A stretch of 64,000 nucleotides of DNA from Litoreibacter meonggei (GTDB lineage Bacteria; Pseudomonadota; Alphaproteobacteria; Rhodobacterales; Rhodobacteraceae). The stretch covers positions 372,001 through 436,000 of the forward strand of contig NZ_RCCE01000001.1 in the NCBI RefSeq assembly GCF_003663885.1. Direction: 5' to 3'. The notes under the pieces were generated by a model. It was not told the DNA's origin. It searched no databases and saw only the letters and a list, made by a program, of their open reading frames with translations. Shown piece by piece: positions 8,325 through 17,267 of the stretch (position 1 is its first letter; each line of letters opens with the position of its first letter). The position numbers were made by a program, and so were the translations under genes.

Positions 8325-10040
8325 ATGTCGCGCAGTATTTTTGCAGCTTTGTTTTTGACCACATCAAGCGTTGCGTTTTCCGCAGCTGCCCAGTCTTGGG
8401 TGCAGGTCGAGGCGCTTCCTAGCCTGCGCGCCGCCGAAGAGCGCGCACGGGCCTACAGCTCTGCCCTGAAAGACGTGAACGGCTTCCGCCTGCGCACAGG
8501 CTGGTACGCCCTGACGCTTGGCCCGTATAGCGAAGCCGAGGCCCAAGCCAAACTGCGCCAATTGCGCGGCGCGGGCATCATCCCCGGCGACAGCTACATT
8601 TCCGACAATCGCCCGTATCGCCAGCAGTTCTGGCCCGTCGGCGGTTCCGCTGCGGTCACCACGCCAGAGGTGTCCCAACAGCCTGCGACCGCTACGCCCA
8701 CACCAGCCCCGGCACCTGTCGAGCTGGACGAAACGCCACGCGAGGCCCGCACAACCGAGGCTTTGATGAGCCGTGATCAGAAAAAAGAACTGCAAGTGGC
8801 AATGCAATGGTTCGGCTACTACAAATCCTCCATCGACGGTTCGTTCGGCAAAGGCACCCGCAATTCCATGGCCAGGTGGCAGGACGCAAATGGCTACAAG
8901 GCCACCGGTATCCTGACCACCAAGCAACGCAAGGTACTGATGGATGGTTACACCAGCGCACTCGCCGCGTTGGGTCTGGGTCAGGTTAACGAAAACAAGG
9001 CGGGGCTGGAACTTACCATGCCCATCGGCCTCGTCGAGTTCGACAAATACGAATACCCTTTCGTTCAATACCGCGAGAAAGACGGCTCCGGCATCGAAGC
9101 GCTGTTGATCTCGCAACCCGGTGACGAGAACACCTTGTTCGGCCTCTATGACGTCATGCAAACACTGGAAATTGTCCCGCTGGAGGGCGAGCGTTCCAAG
9201 GCCCGTCGCTCGTTTACCCTGACGGGACAAAACGAAGACATCCATTCCTACACCTATGCCCGAGCCGAGGGTGGCTATGTCAAAGGCTTCACGCTGGTCT
9301 ACCCGCCCGCCAAGGCTGCCGACATGGCCCGCGTGATCGAAATCATGCAAAAAAGCATGGTGGTGACAGAAGGCACGCTGACACCCGACTTGTCCGACGC
9401 TACGGCGCAAGGCGTGGATCTGCTGTCGGGCCTAGACGTGCGCAAGCCGTCCCTGTCGCGTTCGGGCTTCTATGTAGACGGGCTTGGCCATGTGCTGACC
9501 ACCGCCGAGGCCGTCGCCTCCTGCGGGCGCATCACTTTGGACAACACCTACGAGGCCACGGTGAAGGCCGCTGGCAACGGCTTGGCCTTGCTGGAGCCGT
9601 CCACCAGCCTCGTACCGCTGAACTACGCGCGTTTGGCAACGAGTGTTGGTCGCCTGCGCGCGCCTGTCGCGGTCGCAGGCTATTCCTATGAAGGCGCGCT
9701 GGACGCCCCCACCCTGACCTACGGCACGCTGGAGGATCTCAAGGGTCTCGGCGGCGAGGCAGAACTGAAACGTCTGGAGTTGGCAGCCCTGCCCGGTGAT
9801 GTTGGTGGCCCTGTCATGGATATGACGGGGGCTGTCACCGGCATGCTGGTTGATCACGACGTAAACGGCAAAGCCCTGCCAACCGGTGTGCGCTTCGCAT
9901 TGAAATCCAGCGTGCTTGCAACATTCCTAAGCGAAAACGGTGTCGTCGCCGCTGCCAGCGACAACGGCATCCAGTTGGATGCCGAGGATCTGGTGGTTCT
10001 GGGCACCGATATGACAGTGCTCGTGGGCTGCTGGGAGTAA
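8325..10040 (+). CDS. SPOR/peptidoglycan-binding protein with inactive trypsin-like domain
   Basis: 571 residues. I start at MSRSIFAALF, which begins a signal peptide (1-22, cleavage near AAAQS); the frame is open 23 codons upstream. Three parts follow: a SPOR-like region (about 24-105), a PG_binding_1 domain (about 145-212, with ALMSRDQKKELQ and DGSFGKGTRNSMARWQ), and a C-terminal trypsin-2 fold (about 378-560). In the last part the catalytic His position reads E395 (LTTAEAV for LTNAHVV), Asp reads G419 (GLALLEP for DLALLK), and Ser reads V493 (GDVGGP for GDSGGP). The whole triad is replaced, so I infer a periplasmic wall-binding scaffold or sensor, not a protease. Confidence 0.82.
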   Translation: MSRSIFAALFLTTSSVAFSAAAQSWVQVEALPSLRAAEERARAYSSALKDVNGFRLRTGWYALTLGPYSEAEAQAKLRQLRGAGIIPGDSYISDNRPYRQQFWPVGGSAAVTTPEVSQQPATATPTPAPAPVELDETPREARTTEALMSRDQKKELQVAMQWFGYYKSSIDGSFGKGTRNSMARWQDANGYKATGILTTKQRKVLMDGYTSALAALGLGQVNENKAGLELTMPIGLVEFDKYEYPFVQYREKDGSGIEALLISQPGDENTLFGLYDVMQTLEIVPLEGERSKARRSFTLTGQNEDIHSYTYARAEGGYVKGFTLVYPPAKAADMARVIEIMQKSMVVTEGTLTPDLSDATAQGVDLLSGLDVRKPSLSRSGFYVDGLGHVLTTAEAVASCGRITLDNTYEATVKAAGNGLALLEPSTSLVPLNYARLATSVGRLRAPVAVAGYSYEGALDAPTLTYGTLEDLKGLGGEAELKRLELAALPGDVGGPVMDMTGAVTGMLVDHDVNGKALPTGVRFALKSSVLATFLSENGVVAAASDNGIQLDAEDLVVLGTDMTVLVGCWE

Positions 10041-10485
10041 GGCTGGTCAAGCGCTCTACCCGGCCCGAGGGCTGCTTCGAGCCCTTGCTACTGGATGCTG
10101 CAAAGCAACCAATGTTCGCTTGAATGAATTCGACGAAATTCCGTTGTTGTCCTGAAGTCTCGGAGTTCGGCAGTCTATTGCCTCATGCAAGTCGAAGTTC
10201 ATCATGAAGATTAAACAGTGGCTCAGTTCAAACTAGTCAAAAAAATATTGGTTTCGGAAATCATTGTCTTTCTGCCGAACCTAGGGTTGTCTGTTAGGTG
10301 TTACGGAGCACGCGCTACAGATCGTCTCGATCAATATTAGACGCACCCATCCAATTTGGATGACAGTTGTAGAGTTCCCAGTCGACCCATTTAGCCATTT
10401 GTTTATTACGCTCCACATTTCATTCGGCCCTACGGGGCTTTGCGATCTGCTGCCAAGGTGCGATTGCCAAATTTAGGAGAGAAGT
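10041..10485 (+). other. 445-base gene-free region before the secreted nuclease gene
   Basis: No coding region that I can support. Composition is visibly more AT-rich than the flanking genes, with runs such as AAAAAAATATTGG. A possible terminator for the upstream gene is the stem AGGGCT/AGCCCT with loop GCTTCG at 10068-10085, without a clear T tract. A small GCCC-TACG-GGGC hairpin with a short T run lies about 50 bases before the nuclease start. The ribosome binding site for the nuclease is AGGAGAG at 10475-10481. The rest probably contains its promoter, but I cannot point to it. Confidence 0.5.
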
Positions 10486-13400
10486 ATGTCATTGATTATT
10501 ACGGGTGTTTTGGACGGTCCTTTGAGTGGCGGCTTACCAAAGGCTGTCGAGCTATTTGTGACAACTGATATTAGCGATCTTTCGATCTACGGGGTCGGGT
10601 CGGCCAACAATGGAGACGGCTCAGATGGCGAGGAATTCACCTTTCCCTCGGTAGCGGCCGCCGCCGGAACGTATATCTACATCTCAAGCGAAACACCTGG
10701 GTTTACCGAATTCATGGGCTTTGCCCCAGACTACACCGATAGCGCGCTGTCCGTGAACGGCGATGACGCAATCGAGCTATTTCAGAACGGCACGGTGATC
10801 GACCTGTTTGGTGACATCAATGTCGACGGCACCGGGCAGGCTTGGGAATACCTTGATGGCTGGACCGCGCGGAACCCCGGCTCGACGGCAAGCGCCAGCT
10901 TCGACATTTCGCAATGGAGCTTCTCTGGCCCGAACGCCTTTGACGGCCAAGCGACCAACGCCAGTGCCTCCACCCCATTCCCGACGGCCTCGTTCGAGAC
11001 GACCCCGCCTGAGCCGACCTTTGTGATTAATGAGATCGACTCCGACCAAAATAGCACCGACAGCGCGGAGTTCATCGAGATTTATGACGGCGGCGTTGGC
11101 AACGCCTCGTTGGATGGGCTGACGGTCGTTTTGTATAACGGCAACGGCGACGCGGATTACGACGTCATCTCGTTGGACGGTTTCTCGACCAACGCTGATG
11201 GCTTCTTCGTCATCGGGTCGGCAAATGTCCCCAATGTCGACCTGATCGAATTCACCACCAATGGTCTGCAAAACGGCGCTGATGCGGTTGCTCTTTATGA
11301 TGGGCCAGCGCCGGACGCTGCGACAACCGATAACCTGTTGGACGCTATTGTCTATGGGGCCAACGATCCTGACGACGTGGGGCTGTTGGCGGCACTTGGG
11401 CAAAGCGTGCAGGCGGATGAAGGGGCCAATGGGAATGTCACCGGCGACGCTTTGGCCCGCCAACCCGATGGAACCGGAGAGTTTACCGCTCAGGCGCCTA
11501 CGCCGGGTGCTACGAACTTCATCGCTCCGCCCACAGAAATCACTTTGATTAGCGAAATTCAGGGCGCAGGTGGCACCGGAGATCTGGCTGAGATTGGCGT
11601 CGACGACCGAAGCGCGCTGGAAGGGCAAATCGTGACGGTCCGCGCCATCGTCACGGCGGACTTTCAGGACGGGTTGCTCGGCAGCCAAGGCGATCTAAAC
11701 GGGTTCTACATTCAGGAAGAAGAAATCGACTACGACTTTGATGATTTGAGTTCAGAAGGCATTTTCATCTTCGACGGCTCTGCTCCGCTGGTTGATGTCA
11801 ACATTGGCGACCTTGTCGAAATCACCGGAACGGTCGGGGAAAACTTCGGCCAGACGCAGATCTCTGCCACTGCGGTTGCGGTGCTTGAGACCGACCAATT
11901 GGCGCCAACGGCAGTGGACGTTGCATTCCCAACCGCAAATGTCATGCAAGACAGTAACGGCAACTATGTTGCCAATCTGGAAGCCTATGAAGGCATGTTG
12001 GTGAACGTGGCCCAAGATATGACGGTGTCGGAATTGTTCAATCTGGACCGCTTCGGCCAATACAACGTCAGCGCCGACGGGCGGCCTGTGCAATTCACCC
12101 AAGAAAATGACCCCGACACCGCCGGATTCGAGCAGCACTTGCAAGACGTCGCAGCGCGGACCCTTGTGCTGGATGACGGCCTTTCGGGCCAGAACCCGGA
12201 CCAGTTGAACATCATCGACGGCAATGACGGCATATTGACCGCTGAGGACAGCTTTCGGATGGGCGACGTCATTTCCTCGATTGAAGGCGTGGTTGGATAC
12301 TCCTTCGGGGAATTTCGCATCAACGCCGCAGAAGGCGTCTACGAGCAGTCCAACCCGCGCCCCGACACACCAGAGGACATCGGCGGCAACTTCAAGGTCG
12401 CCAGCCTAAACGTGCTGAACTACTTCACCACGATTGATGTGACCGGTGCAACGACGGATAACGGCTCCGACCCGCGCGGGGCCGACACGCCGGAGGAGTT
12501 TGAGCGCCAAGCGGACAAACTGGTGAATGCCATCGTCGCAATTGACGCCGATGTGCTGGGGCTGGTCGAGTTGGAAAACGACTTTGCGGGCGATACCTTC
12601 GCGATCAAGGACATCGTTGACCGCGTCAACGCCGAGCTTGGGTCCGAGGTTTACGGTTTCGTTGATCCGGGGCAGGAATTCGTTGGCGGTGACGCGATTT
12701 CGAACGGCCTGATTTACAAGGTGCAAGAGGTCGGGCTGCAGGGCGACATGGCCATCCTAGAGACCTTTGAAGGGCGCGACTTCATTGACCCGTTAGGAGC
12801 TGGACGTGGACTTAACCGTCCGGCGATTGCACAGACATTTGAGGATCTGGACACGGGCCAGACCCTTACCGTTTCGGTCAACCACCTGAAGTCCAAAGGC
12901 TCACTGTCGGGCATCGACGCGGACGAGGCCCAAGGTGACGGCCAGGGCAACAACAACGCGACGCGAACCGAAGCGGCGAGCATTCTGGCGGACTGGATGA
13001 ACAGCGATCCTACGGGGCAAGGATCAAGCAATTCGTTGATCCTGGGCGACTTAAACGCTTACGCGCGGGAGGATCCATTGACGACCCTGTCTGACGCTGG
13101 CTTCACCGATCTTGCAGCCGCCGAACTTGGTGAAGACGCTTATTCCTATGTGTTTGACGGTCAAATTGGGACTTTGGACTATGTGCTTGCCAATGACGCG
13201 CTGGCGGACAGCGTCGTCGGCGTTACCGAATGGCACGTCAACTCCGACGAGGCCGACGCCTTGGATTACAACCTTGATTTTGGTCGCGATCCCACGCTGT
13301 TTGACGGCGACACGGCGGCCCGCAATTCCGACCATGATCCGGTTATCGTCAGCTTCGATTTTGCTCCGGTCTACAATATGATTGCTGGTACAAACCGCCG

Positions 13401-13884
13401 TGATTTCTTGTTCGGCACCGAAGGTCGCGATCAGATAGATGCGATGAATGGCAATGATTTCGTCCTTGCCGGGGGCGGCGATGACCTGATCTTTGGCGGA
13501 CGTGGCAGAGATACAATTGTCGCGGGTGATGGCAACGATGAGATCGATGGCGGACGCGGAAACGACTTCGTCTTTGGCGGTGCCGGTGACGATATCATCC
13601 ACGCGGGTGACGGTCGGCGTGACTTTGTCATTGGTGGGGACGGAGCCGACACCTTTGTGTTTTCTGCGGCATTGGCAGAAGACGGTGCCCGCGACAAAAC
13701 GGTCATTGCAGATTTTGACGTCACAGAGGATGTCATTGACTTGGGCGGTGCGGAAATTTCGAGTGTCCGCGAGTTCCATAGCTTTGTGCGAATTAATCTT
13801 GATGGTGGTCGCGACAAGATCGACTTGCTTGGTGTGTCAGATTTTGACGACATCACCTTCGTCAATGAACTATTGATTGGGTAA
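10486..13884 (+). CDS. Secreted ExeM/NucH-type nuclease with RTX repeats
   Basis: 1132 residues, acidic, without an N-terminal signal peptide, as expected for a type I secretion substrate. Order: a lamin-tail-like domain (about 1-150); a second (about 170-345, starting FVINEIDSDQNS); an OB-fold-like region (about 365-480, GDLVEITGTVGENFG); and an endonuclease/exonuclease/phosphatase domain (about 633-958). The EEP domain shows KVASLNVLNYF, LVELEND, VNHLKSKG, LGDLNAYAREDP, LDYVLAND and NSDHDP. From about 967 to 1060 come glycine/aspartate-rich nonapeptides (GNDFVLAGGGDDLIFGG and similar) that bind calcium outside the cell. I infer degradation of extracellular DNA for nutrients or biofilm release. 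A good ribosome site (AGGAGAG) precedes the ATG. The secretion machinery is not in this window. Confidence 0.88.
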   Translation: MSLIITGVLDGPLSGGLPKAVELFVTTDISDLSIYGVGSANNGDGSDGEEFTFPSVAAAAGTYIYISSETPGFTEFMGFAPDYTDSALSVNGDDAIELFQNGTVIDLFGDINVDGTGQAWEYLDGWTARNPGSTASASFDISQWSFSGPNAFDGQATNASASTPFPTASFETTPPEPTFVINEIDSDQNSTDSAEFIEIYDGGVGNASLDGLTVVLYNGNGDADYDVISLDGFSTNADGFFVIGSANVPNVDLIEFTTNGLQNGADAVALYDGPAPDAATTDNLLDAIVYGANDPDDVGLLAALGQSVQADEGANGNVTGDALARQPDGTGEFTAQAPTPGATNFIAPPTEITLISEIQGAGGTGDLAEIGVDDRSALEGQIVTVRAIVTADFQDGLLGSQGDLNGFYIQEEEIDYDFDDLSSEGIFIFDGSAPLVDVNIGDLVEITGTVGENFGQTQISATAVAVLETDQLAPTAVDVAFPTANVMQDSNGNYVANLEAYEGMLVNVAQDMTVSELFNLDRFGQYNVSADGRPVQFTQENDPDTAGFEQHLQDVAARTLVLDDGLSGQNPDQLNIIDGNDGILTAEDSFRMGDVISSIEGVVGYSFGEFRINAAEGVYEQSNPRPDTPEDIGGNFKVASLNVLNYFTTIDVTGATTDNGSDPRGADTPEEFERQADKLVNAIVAIDADVLGLVELENDFAGDTFAIKDIVDRVNAELGSEVYGFVDPGQEFVGGDAISNGLIYKVQEVGLQGDMAILETFEGRDFIDPLGAGRGLNRPAIAQTFEDLDTGQTLTVSVNHLKSKGSLSGIDADEAQGDGQGNNNATRTEAASILADWMNSDPTGQGSSNSLILGDLNAYAREDPLTTLSDAGFTDLAAAELGEDAYSYVFDGQIGTLDYVLANDALADSVVGVTEWHVNSDEADALDYNLDFGRDPTLFDGDTAARNSDHDPVIVSFDFAPVYNMIAGTNRRDFLFGTEGRDQIDAMNGNDFVLAGGGDDLIFGGRGRDTIVAGDGNDEIDGGRGNDFVFGGAGDDIIHAGDGRRDFVIGGDGADTFVFSAALAEDGARDKTVIADFDVTEDVIDLGGAEISSVREFHSFVRINLDGGRDKIDLLGVSDFDDITFVNELLIG

Positions 13885-13919
13885 AAGCACCGGTTGGCGA
13901 ACGAACTCATCTAAATCAG

Positions 13920-13947
13920 CCTCGCGTTTTGAAAACAAAATGCGAGG
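13920..13947 (+). terminator. Terminator hairpin after the nuclease gene
   Basis: The inverted repeat CCTCGCGTTTTG / CAAAATGCGAGG forms a 12-pair stem (one wobble) with loop AAAA, 36 bases after the nuclease stop codon. The 3' side is not followed by a long T run, so it may be only a weak intrinsic terminator. Confidence 0.6.
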
Positions 13948-14106
13948 TGCAGCTAGGTGCTCAAACCATGCGCCAGCAACGAGTACAGCGGTCGTTGGAC
14001 CCGTTCCGCACAAGAACTGACCATCGAGCCAAAACTAACTCTCGTCACCACAAGCGGACGTAGAAGTAGCAGTAACGAACGGAGGCTTTGTCCCGCAAAG
14101 CGGACC

Positions 14107-15690
14107 TTAGCCCCCGGCCGTCTCCGGCGTCACGTGGATCAGCGTCGGGCCATCCGCGGCCAGCGCGTCGGTCACCGCCTGTTTGAACGCCTCCAGCGAA
14201 CGTGGGGCAACCGCGTGGGCGCCGTAGGCTTCGGCCAGCTTGCAGAAGTCAGGGTTGCGGGCGACCACCGCATTGGGAGCGATCTGGGCGTTAATCATGC
14301 CGTCCTCAATCTCTTTCAGCTTGCCATTGTCCCACACGATGATCGGCAGGCTCAGACCCAGCTCCACCGCCGTCGCCAGCTCCTGAATGTTGTATTGGAA
14401 CCCGCTGTCGCCGTTGATCGAGATCACCGGCTTGTCCCCAGCCCCCACCTTGCCACCGATGGCCGCTGGCAGCGCGTAGCCCAACGTGCCGAAGCCCGAC
14501 GGGTGGTGCCAGTGGCCGGGGCGGTCCATGGGAAAGGTCTCGTTAGCGACATAGGCGAATTGCGTCATGTCGGAGAAGATCATCGTCTCAGATGGCAGCA
14601 CCGCGCGCAGCGCGTCCACCAGCGGGACGATCCCCGGACGGTCCGCATCCGTCTCGGCGCGCCACTTCGCCCGCAAGGCGGTGATCGCAGCCGCATCCCA
14701 ATCGCTGCCGGACGGCTCCATCGCCGCCAAAAGCGCCTCGCAGAAGACCGTGCAATCGGCCAGCACAGGATCGGTGACGTTATGACGATCCACCAGCATC
14801 TGGGGGTCAAGATCGACGCGGACCATCGGACAGTCATGGCCCAGCGGGCCGCGCCAGAGGTCGCATTCGGACAGCTCGCTGCCAAGAACCAATACCAGAT
14901 CAGCCTGCGCCATAATATCGGCGCTGCCCGGGCGGCTCAAACACGCGCCAAAGCTCAACGGCGCGTCGTCACCATACAGGCCGCGCCCCGCATTGGTCAT
15001 GAACACGGCAGCGCCCGCACGGGTCGCAACTTCCGCGGCAAGCCCCTCCGCGCGACACGCGCCGCCGCCAAGGATCACCACCGGACGTTTGGCCTTAGCT
15101 AGCATTCCCGCGATGCGGGCGATCTGGTCGGAATTGGGGGCATCGAACGCCACCTGCACAGATCGGTCCGCTGCGGGCGCGGCCTCCGCCTCCAGCAATG
15201 CAATCGGGACGTTCATCAGCTTGGGGCGCGGACGCGAGGTCTGGAACTCCAGCAGCGCACGGTCGATCAGATGGTACGCGGCGTTCGCAGTGCGCGGGGT
15301 CTCCGACCACTCGGCAACGGTCGCACCCGCGCCCTCTTGGTCCAGCATCTGGTGCAACTGGCCACGGGTCGCCACCGTTTCGTCAAGGCAGGACGCAATC
15401 ACCAGCAGCGGAACGCTATCCGAATAGGCCTGCCCCACAGGGTTCATGATGTTGCACAGCCCCGGCCCTGTGATCACGTAGGCCACGCCGGGCGTGCCGG
15501 TCGCTCGCGCATAGCCGTCCGCCATGAAACCTGCGCCCTGCTCGTTGCGGGCCAGCACATGGGTGATCCCCGCCTCCTCAATCCCGCGATACATCTCCTG
15601 GTTGTGCACACCGGGGATGCCGAAAATGACCTCCACGCCACGGGATTTCAACATATGTGAAAGTTGCGCGCCAAGGGGTTTGGTGGACAT
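14107..15690 (-). CDS. Thiamine diphosphate-dependent enzyme (acetolactate synthase/decarboxylase-like)
   Basis: 527 residues with the three TPP-enzyme domains. The Pyr domain has the catalytic Glu (E50 in LARNEQGAGFMADGYAR). The central domain has KRPVVILGGGACRAEG. The PP domain carries the cofactor motif from about residue 430 (INGDSGFQYNIQE to VWDN, the GDG-like start to the conserved Asn). The family includes acetolactate synthase, benzoylformate decarboxylase and 5-guanidino-2-oxopentanoate decarboxylase (AruI). The LPIIVWDNGKLKEIEDGM stretch reminds me most of AruI-type enzymes, but substrate is a guess. There is no small regulatory subunit beside it, which argues against a biosynthetic acetolactate synthase. 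The trkH stop lies one base before its start codon. Confidence 0.75.
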   Translation of the reverse strand: MSTKPLGAQLSHMLKSRGVEVIFGIPGVHNQEMYRGIEEAGITHVLARNEQGAGFMADGYARATGTPGVAYVITGPGLCNIMNPVGQAYSDSVPLLVIASCLDETVATRGQLHQMLDQEGAGATVAEWSETPRTANAAYHLIDRALLEFQTSRPRPKLMNVPIALLEAEAAPAADRSVQVAFDAPNSDQIARIAGMLAKAKRPVVILGGGACRAEGLAAEVATRAGAAVFMTNAGRGLYGDDAPLSFGACLSRPGSADIMAQADLVLVLGSELSECDLWRGPLGHDCPMVRVDLDPQMLVDRHNVTDPVLADCTVFCEALLAAMEPSGSDWDAAAITALRAKWRAETDADRPGIVPLVDALRAVLPSETMIFSDMTQFAYVANETFPMDRPGHWHHPSGFGTLGYALPAAIGGKVGAGDKPVISINGDSGFQYNIQELATAVELGLSLPIIVWDNGKLKEIEDGMINAQIAPNAVVARNPDFCKLAEAYGAHAVAPRSLEAFKQAVTDALAADGPTLIHVTPETAGG

Positions 15691-15691
15691 G

Positions 15692-17140
15692 TCAGGCTCT
15701 CCAGAAACGAATAGTGAAAATTGCGTAGACCGCCAAAAGCTCCAGCCGACCGATAAGCATGCCAGCCGCCAGCAGCCATTTGGCGGTGTCGTTCAACCCC
15801 GAGAAATTGCCCGAAGGCCCAATCTGGCTGCCAAGCCCCGGCCCGATATTGGCCAAAGCGGTCGCCGCACCGGAGACGGAGGTAATGAAGTCCAATCCGG
15901 TCAAGCCCAGCAGCACCGACAACATCCCCAAGGACACCACGAACATCACAAAGAACGACATCACCGAGGACAACACATCCTCGCTCACGGGCTTGCCGTC
16001 ATAGCGCGGCTGGAACAGGCCGTGCGGCGAGTGAATACGGCGCACCTGCGCCTTGATCGAGGCGAATAACAACTGGTAGCGGAAGATCTTGACCGAGCAC
16101 GCGGTCGAGCCGGCGCAGCCGCCGATCAGTCCCAGAAAGAAGAACACCGCCACCGCAAGGCTGCCCCACAGCTGGTAGTCCACGCTGGCATAGCCCGTGC
16201 CGGAAATGATCGACACCACGTTGAACAGGCCCTCACGGAACCCCTCCTCCGGATGATCGCCGAAAACGAACAGGCGGAACACGGTAAACAGCAGGGTAAA
16301 GCCCAGAATGGTTGCCAGATAGGCCCGCAACTGACTGTCCCTCAGCAGCGGCTTGGCCGAGCCAGAAAGCAGCTGGACATAGCGCACAAACGGCAGCGAC
16401 GCCAAAATCATGAAGAACGAGGCCACATATTCCGGTGTCCCCTGAAACGCCCCGAACGAGGCGTCCGATGTCGAAAATCCGCCGGTCGACATGGTGGTCA
16501 ACGCGTGGTTGATCGCCTCGAAAGGCGCCATCCCGACAACGACATAGGACACACCACACGCGATGGTCAGGCCCACGTAGAAATAGGAAATCTGCGCGGC
16601 GATCTGCACTGCCCGAGGCAGCACCTTGCCCATCGTGTCAAACGCTTCGGACCGAAAAATCTGCATCCCCCCGACCCTGAGTTCGGGCAGGAACACCATG
16701 GCGACCACGATAATACCAATGCCACCGAACCACTGCAGCATCGACCGCCATAACTTCAACCCGTCCGGTAGCGCCTCCAACTGGGTAAAGACCGTGGCTC
16801 CCGTGGTGGTCAGCCCTGACATGGCCTCGAAGAACGCATCGACATAGCGCGCCTCGGTGGCCCCCAGAAACATTGGCAACGCGCCGAAAATCGGCAAGGC
16901 CAGCCAAACGCCAGTAGTCAGCAAAAAGGTTTGCTGGATGGACAATCGGTCGCCCACACCATTGGCAGAGGCCAGCGCCATCAACACGCCAATACCCGTG
17001 GTAATGATCGCGCTTTCGGCAAAGGCGGGCCAATGCCCGTTGCCAACCCACAGGTCCAGCGCCATCGGAATCAGCATCGAAGCCCCGAGGCAGGCGGTAA
17101 GCAGGCCGATCACATAGGCCACTGGGCGCGCGTCAAACAT
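15692..17140 (-). CDS. trkH: Trk-type potassium uptake protein TrkH
   Basis: 482 residues, strongly hydrophobic throughout. TrkH signatures are present: SGLTTTGATVF (selectivity segment), WRSMLQWFGGIGIIVVAM, ALTTMSTGGFSTSD, IISGTGYASVDY, GGCAGSTACSVKIFR and ATALANIGPGLG. The four glycine-rich pore segments are consistent with a K+ channel-like transporter working with the NAD(P)-gated TrkA ring. No trkA gene is adjacent. It ends one base before the start of the thiamine-diphosphate enzyme gene, which lies downstream in the same direction, so the two may be co-transcribed although functionally unrelated. Confidence 0.92.
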   Translation of the reverse strand: MFDARPVAYVIGLLTACLGASMLIPMALDLWVGNGHWPAFAESAIITTGIGVLMALASANGVGDRLSIQQTFLLTTGVWLALPIFGALPMFLGATEARYVDAFFEAMSGLTTTGATVFTQLEALPDGLKLWRSMLQWFGGIGIIVVAMVFLPELRVGGMQIFRSEAFDTMGKVLPRAVQIAAQISYFYVGLTIACGVSYVVVGMAPFEAINHALTTMSTGGFSTSDASFGAFQGTPEYVASFFMILASLPFVRYVQLLSGSAKPLLRDSQLRAYLATILGFTLLFTVFRLFVFGDHPEEGFREGLFNVVSIISGTGYASVDYQLWGSLAVAVFFFLGLIGGCAGSTACSVKIFRYQLLFASIKAQVRRIHSPHGLFQPRYDGKPVSEDVLSSVMSFFVMFVVSLGMLSVLLGLTGLDFITSVSGAATALANIGPGLGSQIGPSGNFSGLNDTAKWLLAAGMLIGRLELLAVYAIFTIRFWRA

Positions 17141-17267
17141 AGCGCCAAGGCTTGGAGCGGTGCTGGCAAACTGTCAAGCAGTGCCGTAACATAAGGCCAA
17201 CTTCGGTGCTCTGTGGTGTTGGCGCTCAGGGCTTGCAGTTACCGACATCGGCCGGCCCCTGCTGCAC

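Noticed and set aside
13384-13670. Repeated DNA in the RTX region read as a DNA repeat element
   Set aside because: It is the coding sequence for Gly/Asp-rich calcium-binding nonapeptides, not a nucleotide repeat of its own.
14085-14101. GCTTTG/CAAAGC hairpin just past the stop of the thiamine-diphosphate enzyme gene
   Set aside because: Six-pair stem without T run in either direction; too weak to call a terminator.
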